Shown here: positions 31,622-36,180 of the stretch, piece by piece
How the letters are laid out: the number at the start of each line of letters is the position of its first letter
Position numbering within the stretch: position 1 is the first letter of the stretch
Assembly: GCA_934351925.1 (NCBI GenBank)
Contig: CAKRJT010000029.1
Span: 1 to 36,180 of the forward strand
Length of the DNA: 36,180 nucleotides
Origin: an uncultured Lachnospiraceae bacterium
GTDB taxonomy: Bacteria; Bacillota; Clostridia; Lachnospirales; Lachnospiraceae
Direction of reading: 5' to 3'
The notes under the pieces: model-generated
The model's input: only the letters and a program-made list of their open reading frames with translations
The model's database searches: none
What the model was told of the DNA's origin: nothing
Position numbers and translations under genes: made by a program

Positions 31622-32431
31622 CTACCACTGGTTAATCGCGTACATCAAGGCGAGTGCTATCTGGTTGAAGAGCTTATCGGAGAGTTCATTGTACTCCTTC
31701 TCCCTGCCTTCAGCGGCAGCCTTTGCGGCAGGTCCGTCATTCCATGAGCCCATACCTGCGAACACATCTGCGTTTGATGCAGCCTCGAACACGTCCCTGT
31801 TGTGAGGCGGAAGCGCAAGATGCTTCTTAGGCGGCATAGGGCGTCCCTTCTTCTTGAGCTCCTCGCGTATCTTCTCATCGTCCGCAGTATAGTCAAAACC
31901 TCCCTCAAGCATGCTTATGGAGCGGTCAAAGACATAACCCCAGCCCTCAAAGCCGAGTTCCTTGGCAAAGCGGCTTATCTGTTCGAGAGCCTCCTTGAAC
32001 TCCGGAGTGTTGTCCTTATACATAGGCTTTCCCTCCGGGTGATTTTTCCAGATGGTCTCATTGTAGATTATTCTCCAGCCCTTCTTCTCCTTGTCCATCA
32101 CCCATCTAGGCATCCACATATGTATCTCTTCATTAGGATAGAAGCAGAGCATGATGTTCTGTGATGTATTTACAAAGCCCAGTATTCTCCTGTCCTTAAC
32201 AGCAGTAGGCGCAAGCAGCTTCACATCCTCCATGCCGTTGTACGCACATCTTGCATACCAGCCGTCAACGCCCTGCACAAGCTCTCCCTTCTCCCCCTCT
32301 GTCTCCGGAATAAACTGAAAAACCGTGTCAAGCTCATAGCCAAGCGGCTCGTACTGTATAAATGTCTTAGTGTTTAATGCATTCTTAGCAGATGTTATGA
32401 TACTGCATAACTGGAAAACTTCGCCCTTCAT
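31622..32431 (-). CDS. Conserved-looking protein of unknown function upstream of ruvAB
   Basis: The ATG at 32431 with AAAGGA 11 nt upstream gives 269 residues; a TTG at 32488 lacks a ribosome site and overlaps the predicted promoter. The protein is soluble, rich in Trp and charged residues (HMWMPRWVMDKEKKGWRIIY), with no signal or membrane segment and no familiar catalytic motif. The C-terminal third has a GMGSWNDGPAA segment and a helical end ALALMYAINQW. It is the first gene before ruvA and shares its transcript, which suggests a housekeeping role. I do not recognise the family. Confidence 0.75.
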   Translation of the reverse strand: MKGEVFQLCSIITSAKNALNTKTFIQYEPLGYELDTVFQFIPETEGEKGELVQGVDGWYARCAYNGMEDVKLLAPTAVKDRRILGFVNTSQNIMLCFYPNEEIHMWMPRWVMDKEKKGWRIIYNETIWKNHPEGKPMYKDNTPEFKEALEQISRFAKELGFEGWGYVFDRSISMLEGGFDYTADDEKIREELKKKGRPMPPKKHLALPPHNRDVFEAASNADVFAGMGSWNDGPAAKAAAEGREKEYNELSDKLFNQIALALMYAINQW

Positions 32432-32458
32432 ATTATAAAAAATCCTTTCAAAATCAAA

Positions 32459-32488
32459 ATTATATTTATGTTCAAATCCTTGAACCAA
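32459..32488 (-). promoter_or_regulatory. Candidate promoter of the unknown-ruvA-ruvB-trmO operon
   Basis: On the minus strand, TTGGTT (32483-32488) and TATAAT (32459-32464) are 18 bases apart. The -10 is perfect and the -35 is weak. The leader would be about 20 nt. Confidence 0.45.
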
Positions 32489-32553
32489 AACACTTGTTTA
32501 TATAATAACCTTAAACGCTAAGTTTTGCAACTATGGGATTTAAAAAAGGGAAC

Positions 32554-33600
32554 TTAATTGTAAACCGGGGATATAATAACCTTCCCTGCAATCTGCGTCT
32601 CATCGTCGGCGTCCACTATCGTCCAGTCGTCCTGCTCGCCGTTGCTCTCCTCGCCGCTCACGCCGTACTCTCTTCTGTCGCCGGCACATCTGATGCCACC
32701 CTCAAGCTTCTGCGGCTTCAAGTAATACAGTCCCTTGTCAGCCTTCGTGTCAAATACCATGATTGCAGCCTCCGTGCCGTAAGACTCTATGGTCACGTTT
32801 CTGTCCACCATGATACAGCTCTTTGAATACTCCGCCTCGAGCAGTATTCCTATATCATTTTCACGGCTCTCATTCACATACAGGCTGCCGTCGCCAGTGA
32901 AAGTCACGCTTCCCCCGTAGTAAAACCCGTAAACTATTATCATTCCGATATGGCTCTCACCGACAAGCTCCACTTTAAAACCGTTTCCCATAAGATTAGC
33001 CACTATAACATCAGCTCTGGCATTGTCGAGCACGAGCGTGTTGGTCTCCTCATCGTACGTGATATCCTCGACTGTTCCCCTGTTTCCGATAAGCCTGTCA
33101 TTAAGATGAATGTACACCCCGTCAGGATTGTCCGCATCGGCAACAATTATGAAATCCTCGTTCATCATGGTATCGACAGCCATATTCGGCAGAACAGGGA
33201 ACTCCTCGTCCCCATATCCGCCCTCCATTTCATGATCATCGCTCCCGGACTGTGTGGTCGTCGGCTCAGATACCGCGGGCTCTGATATATCAGGCTCGGG
33301 CACCATAGCCTCAGGTATGTTTTCCCCGGATACCGTCTCCTCCAAATGCGTGTCGGCAAAAATATCTTTTTTCAGAAGGTCTATCCCAAACGAGTTGTAT
33401 ATCACCACAACACCCGCGACGGCTGAGGAGAACAGCATACAGCATTTCTTAACGCGCTTTCTCTGCGAGGCTGTCCTTTCGCGATACCTCTCCTGTTCCT
33501 CCTGTCCGTTGTCCTGCGTACTTCCCGCTGTTCCATATTCCATGTCCATTCTCGTGCTTGGAAAATCAGAGATTTCCTCATGTCTGTCCTTTTTTCTCAT
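32554..33600 (-). CDS. Membrane-anchored beta-rich surface protein of unknown function
   Basis: The 348-residue protein has a charged cytoplasmic N-terminus (1-50), one membrane helix (about 52-70, CCMLFSSAVAGVVVIYNSF), an acidic Pro/Ser/Thr linker with repeated EP-V-SEP units (about 85-120), and an extracellular domain (about 150-348) of short alternating strands, such as VYIHLNDRL, LVLDNARADVIVANLMGNGF, VTFTGDGSLYVNES and CIMVDRNVTIESYG, with the look of a beta-solenoid. There is no catalytic motif, LPXTG or cell-wall-binding repeat. AAGGTGG precedes the ATG, 14 bp after the MscS stop, so the two are co-transcribed. Function is unknown; its anchor-linker-beta-domain plan resembles the Ig-like protein in the cps operon. 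Confidence 0.7.
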   Translation of the reverse strand: MRKKDRHEEISDFPSTRMDMEYGTAGSTQDNGQEEQERYRERTASQRKRVKKCCMLFSSAVAGVVVIYNSFGIDLLKKDIFADTHLEETVSGENIPEAMVPEPDISEPAVSEPTTTQSGSDDHEMEGGYGDEEFPVLPNMAVDTMMNEDFIIVADADNPDGVYIHLNDRLIGNRGTVEDITYDEETNTLVLDNARADVIVANLMGNGFKVELVGESHIGMIIVYGFYYGGSVTFTGDGSLYVNESRENDIGILLEAEYSKSCIMVDRNVTIESYGTEAAIMVFDTKADKGLYYLKPQKLEGGIRCAGDRREYGVSGEESNGEQDDWTIVDADDETQIAGKVIISPVYN

Positions 33601-33614
33601 GGCAGTTCACCACC

Positions 33615-34562
33615 TTACGACATATGTACGACAATCTGAGGGAACGGTATCTCAATACCAGCCTTGTCAAAGCCGATTTTTACCTCCCTGTTCATAATTC
33701 TCACGGCTGTAAACACGTCCTTTTCTGCCACCGTAGCCACCAGCCTTAAATTGACAGAACTCTCGGCAAGCTCCTGCACGCCCGCATAGTTGACAGACTC
33801 CTTGAATACCTCCGGATAATTCTTCGGAATTTCCTTTAAAATCTCCGCGAGCGCAGCCTCGACCTCGCCAAGGTCAGCATTGTAGGAAATCGGAATGTCA
33901 CACACAGCCTTGCTTATCGACTTGGAACGGTTCAGGACATTCCTTATATCCGAATTATTAATCATCTTCACGTTGCCGCCGCTGTCGCGCACGCAGGTCA
34001 CACGAACTCCAATGCTTATGACCTCGCCCCTGAAACTTCCTATCTCGATTATATCCCCGACATTGAACTCGTCCTCAAAAACAAGAAATATTCCCGTTAT
34101 AATGTCCGCGATAAGGCTCTCAGCAGCAAAGCCGACTATGAGAGCCAGAATTCCTATGCTGGCAAATATCGTACTTATGTTGACACCTATCACCGACAGA
34201 CACCACACACATGCCACCAGAAAAATCATATATGTGATTACGCTCGAAAACAGCGAATGTATACTCTTTCCCTTTCCCGTCTTAGGATGTATTCTTTCAA
34301 CAACAAACTTAAAAATGTTGGCAGCAAGTATCATAAACAATATAATGGCAATCACCTGAAAAATCGTTATCCAGTTGATGTGCACCGTCTTAGTCACCGC
34401 TCCCACATCGCCAAAAACCCGCTGCCACGACTCGGATATGGACTCCTTCGTGCTCTCAGGCAGGAACCACAGTATTGCCGGATTGGTAGCCACCAGAAAC
34501 AGTATCAGGGCAACTGCGGTAAAAATAATTCTTTTCAATCTTGAACCAAATTTTGACTTCAT
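33615..34562 (-). CDS. MscS family mechanosensitive channel
   Basis: The ATG at 34562 has GGAGG 8 nt upstream, giving 315 residues. After a first membrane helix (about 10-28) and an external loop come two helices, then the pore-lining TM3-like segment NISTIFASIGILALIVGFAAESLIADIITGIFLVFEDEF and the beta domain start FNVGDIIEIGSFRGEVISIGVRVTCVRDSGGNVKMINNSDI. These are the defining MscS signature. The C-terminal alpha/beta domain follows. The channel releases solutes on hypoosmotic shock. It precedes the anchored beta-rich protein gene in the same direction. Confidence 0.93.
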   Translation of the reverse strand: MKSKFGSRLKRIIFTAVALILFLVATNPAILWFLPESTKESISESWQRVFGDVGAVTKTVHINWITIFQVIAIILFMILAANIFKFVVERIHPKTGKGKSIHSLFSSVITYMIFLVACVWCLSVIGVNISTIFASIGILALIVGFAAESLIADIITGIFLVFEDEFNVGDIIEIGSFRGEVISIGVRVTCVRDSGGNVKMINNSDIRNVLNRSKSISKAVCDIPISYNADLGEVEAALAEILKEIPKNYPEVFKESVNYAGVQELAESSVNLRLVATVAEKDVFTAVRIMNREVKIGFDKAGIEIPFPQIVVHMS

Positions 34563-34674
34563 AAGCATTTCCTCCATTCGTTGTTATGAGAGACCACTTT
34601 CATACTCCAGCCATTATCATACCATTTTTATTATCTTGCAACAACCACAAAAACAACAAATAATCAAATCTTAG

Positions 34675-35298
34675 TTAGCATTTAGTCCTGTTATCTATCT
34701 TTTTCCAGACCAAACCCGCCGCAATCCCGACAAATATCCCTGCCACAACCCCCGTCACAATCAGCGCCGGAAAATAATAGAACATTCCGACATTCTCAAA
34801 TATCACCATCGCCACAAGCACCTGTCCCAGATTATGCGCCACGCCTCCCGCAAGGCTCATTCCCACCATCGAAAAGCGTCCACTCTTTTTAAGCAGGCTC
34901 ATGACAAGTATACTAAGCGCCGCCCCCGCAAGAGAAAACGCCACAGCCGTCATATTTCCGAGCAGGCTGTTCACGACGATTATCCTGACAATACTCACAA
35001 GTGCCGCCCATCCCACACCATACCTCATAAGCACAAAAAGTATGACACAGTTGGCAAGCCCAAGCTTCATGCCCGGCAGCAGCCCCGGCACAACTATAAA
35101 GCTCTCTATGTAGCCCATCACGATTGCCACCGCGGTGAACATGCCGCAGAAGGCGACACTGCGTGTGCTATGTGGACGATTATTTTTGGTCGCTTCAGTG
35201 TTACCCTTATCACCTTTCATCCGCTTATCACCTACCAACCCTTTATCACCTGCCGGAGCCACTTTTTGTTCATCATTGTGCAACGCCGTCATACTCAC
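34675..35298 (-). CDS. Gx transporter family protein (heptaprenyl diphosphate synthase component I-like)
   Basis: The 207-residue protein has a charged N-terminal tail with repeated GDK units (GDKGLVGDKRMKGDKG, residues 17-32), then about five to six membrane helices with VAFCGMFTAVAIVMGYIES, PGLLPGMKLGLANCVILF and LAGGVAHNLGQVLVA. This fits the Gx transporter family (Hpre_diP_synt_I), thought to be membrane transporter components and not synthases. It starts within the end of the NusG-II gene, overlapping by 26 bp, with AAGGGGG upstream of a GTG; an ATG two codons later is also possible. The pair often sits near ApbE or Rnf genes, which are not visible here. Confidence 0.85.
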   Translation of the reverse strand: MSMTALHNDEQKVAPAGDKGLVGDKRMKGDKGNTEATKNNRPHSTRSVAFCGMFTAVAIVMGYIESFIVVPGLLPGMKLGLANCVILFVLMRYGVGWAALVSIVRIIVVNSLLGNMTAVAFSLAGAALSILVMSLLKKSGRFSMVGMSLAGGVAHNLGQVLVAMVIFENVGMFYYFPALIVTGVVAGIFVGIAAGLVWKKIDNRTKC

Positions 35299-35671
35299 TC
35301 TTTCCCCCTTTAATCGTCACCATGGTCTTATTAGGCAGACATATAATCGTCTGCCCCGTCCTGCTTATCTTTCCCTGCGAAATACACAGCTTATCCGGGC
35401 AGTCGGCGGACTCCATCCATGCCTCACCGTCTGCGATAACCACCTTGTTGTGGCCGTCTATGTCTATCTCTCTTCTTTCCCCATGCTGATTTTCTCCCGA
35501 CAGCAAACCGCTGTAATATTCTTCCCCATCTACGGTGACAACCACCATCAGCCCTTCCTTACTCCCATTTTTCTGCACAAAAAAAATGACACACCAAATG
35601 CACAGGGCAGCCAATAAAAGCCCTGCGCCTAGGAGTAGGTCATTTCTGTTAATTGTTGATAGCTTTTTCAT
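35273..35671 (-). CDS. NusG domain II-containing protein
   Basis: The 132-residue protein has an N-terminal membrane helix (about 10-30, LLLGAGLLLAALCIWCVIFF) and a C-terminal NusG-II-type beta domain marked by DIDGHNKVVIADGEAWMESADCPDKLCISQGKISRTGQTIICLPNKTMVTIKG. The Cys pair in ADCPDKLC and the conserved GxIxxxGQxIxCLPNK pattern define the family. The beta domain lies outside the cell. The function is not settled; it travels with Gx transporter genes, as here. The C-terminus overlaps the next gene. Confidence 0.9.
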   Translation of the reverse strand: MKKLSTINRNDLLLGAGLLLAALCIWCVIFFVQKNGSKEGLMVVVTVDGEEYYSGLLSGENQHGERREIDIDGHNKVVIADGEAWMESADCPDKLCISQGKISRTGQTIICLPNKTMVTIKGGKSEYDGVAQ

Positions 35672-35687
35672 TTTGTTCCAATCTTTG

Positions 35688-35716
35688 CTTATAAAATCCT
35701 GCTTGCTTTAATACAA
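35688..35716 (-). promoter_or_regulatory. Candidate promoter of the NusG-II/Gx transporter pair
   Basis: On the minus strand, TTGTAT (35711-35716) and TATAAG (35688-35693) are 17 bases apart. The start would fall only about 10 nt before the ATG at 35671, leaving barely a ribosome site, so the call is tentative. Confidence 0.4.
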
Positions 35717-35839
35717 GTTCATATTATTATTCTTTAAATTCTCCATATTGTAATAGATCATCATCTTTTGCAGTTTAATTATGATATTATTTTCTTCTAC
35801 TGCCAATCAGCAAAACATGATATAGTTGTATTATCTTCT

Positions 35840-36180
35840 CTAAAGGATAATAAATCTATATTTGCCTGCTCCAAAACCTGTAACCTTCTCTATTACATTT
35901 GCTTTTTTTAAGGCATTCAATATATTCGTAGCCTTAGACTTTGAGCACCCTAGCCATTCCATTATATTTTTCTGTCCAAATACAGTGTCTGTACTACATT
36001 GTTCAAGTATTTTTTTAATATTTGACAAATATATTTCCGATACCTGTGCCATCTGCAATAATTGTAAATATTTTTCGGAATTATTGCTTACTTTTTCCGG
36101 AGCATTGCTTACTTTTTCCGGAGCATTGCTTACTTTTTCCGGAGCATTGCTTACTTTTTCCGGAGCATTGCTTACTTTTT
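35840..36180 (-). CDS. 3' part of a possible Fic-family gene: tandem-repeat linker and winged-helix C-terminus
   Basis: The frame is open to the right edge of the window, so the start and N-terminal domains are missing; 112 C-terminal residues are visible. They begin with tandem copies of APEKVSN (encoded by a 21-bp repeat), then NSEKYLQLLQMAQVSEIYLSNIKKILEQC and a winged-helix-like end (VFGQKNIMEWLGCSKSKATNILNALKKANVIEKVTGFGAGKYRFIIL). Many Fic-domain proteins end in such a helix-turn-helix with a GKGKYRF-type tail, so a Fic enzyme (AMPylation-type) is the best guess; a plain MarR/ROK-like regulator cannot be excluded because the catalytic HPFx motif would lie outside the window. An internal TTG at 36058 should not be taken as the start. 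Confidence 0.55.
   Translation of the reverse strand, partial: KVSNAPEKVSNAPEKVSNAPEKVSNAPEKVSNNSEKYLQLLQMAQVSEIYLSNIKKILEQCSTDTVFGQKNIMEWLGCSKSKATNILNALKKANVIEKVTGFGAGKYRFIIL
36083..36180. repeat. Perfect 21-bp tandem repeat, 4 full copies plus a partial, in frame
   Basis: The unit ATTGCTTACTTTTTCCGGAG+C recurs without a mismatch at 36083-36103, 36104-36124, 36125-36145 and 36146-36166, and continues for 14 bases at 36167-36180. Because 21 is a multiple of three, each copy adds APEKVSN to the minus-strand protein without shifting frame. More copies may lie beyond the window. Confidence 0.95.

Noticed and set aside
36083..36180. Possible CRISPR array because of regular repeats
   Set aside because: The copies are directly adjacent with no spacers, the unit is 21 bp, and it reads in frame as a protein repeat.

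Overview
The window looks like a chromosomal segment from a Gram-positive anaerobe of the Clostridia, most likely Lachnospiraceae. The indicators are DUF4317, the UPF0210/UPF0237 pair, an FtsA-like protein with a long tail next to coaE and polA, a U32 peptidase beside zapA, and a Gx transporter/NusG-II pair. Canonical sigma-A promoters and AGGAGG-type ribosome binding sites fit this. No lineage-specific marker fixes a genus. Almost everything is on the minus strand; only an XRE regulator, tmcAL and a tRNA-Leu are on the plus strand.

Region 1 (1-8933, minus) is an exopolysaccharide/capsule locus. A promoter at 8905-8933 drives the phosphatase/co-polymerase/tyrosine-kinase set (CpsB-CpsC-CpsD type) and then an anchored Ig-like protein. 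A terminator at 5545-5578 and a fresh promoter at 5348-5376 separate this from a second transcription unit: a membrane UDP-HexNAc 4,6-dehydratase (PglF type), a DegT aminotransferase, a monotopic phosphoglycosyl transferase, a GT2 glycosyltransferase and a truncated polytopic protein resembling a polymerase. The second unit would make an amino-dideoxy sugar, load it on undecaprenyl phosphate and extend it. The first unit would control chain length and export. The leftmost 1.2 kb is clearly more AT-rich, as expected for the variable part of such loci.

Region 2 (8934-11153) holds the AT-rich divergent spacer with an 8-bp-arm inverted repeat, the XRE regulator, tmcAL, and a small Met/Gly-rich gene converging on the tmcAL 3' end.

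Region 3 (11236-22595, minus) contains DUF4317, UPF0210 (PFL), an ACT-domain UPF0237 protein, a YycJ-type metallo-beta-lactamase-fold hydrolase, a diguanylate cyclase, an FtsA-like actin-fold protein with beta-grasp-like tail repeats, coaE, polA and a membrane zf-HC2 protein. A tRNA-Leu(CAA) with its own promoter and terminator lies divergently at 22642-22794.

Region 4 (22802-36180, minus) contains a Nudix hydrolase, a natural SEDS (FtsW/RodA) plus class B PBP fusion, a U32 peptidase family protein (RlhA type), zapA, trmO, ruvB, ruvA, a conserved unknown, an anchored beta-rich surface protein, an MscS channel, a Gx transporter, a NusG domain II protein, and the 3' end of a possible Fic-family gene carrying a perfect 21-bp in-frame tandem repeat that runs off the window. 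I found no CRISPR array, insertion sequence, prophage or riboswitch. The most unusual items are the SEDS-PBP fusion, the tailed FtsA-like protein beside a diguanylate cyclase, the 7-residue tandem repeat, and the split capsule locus with its Ig-like component.
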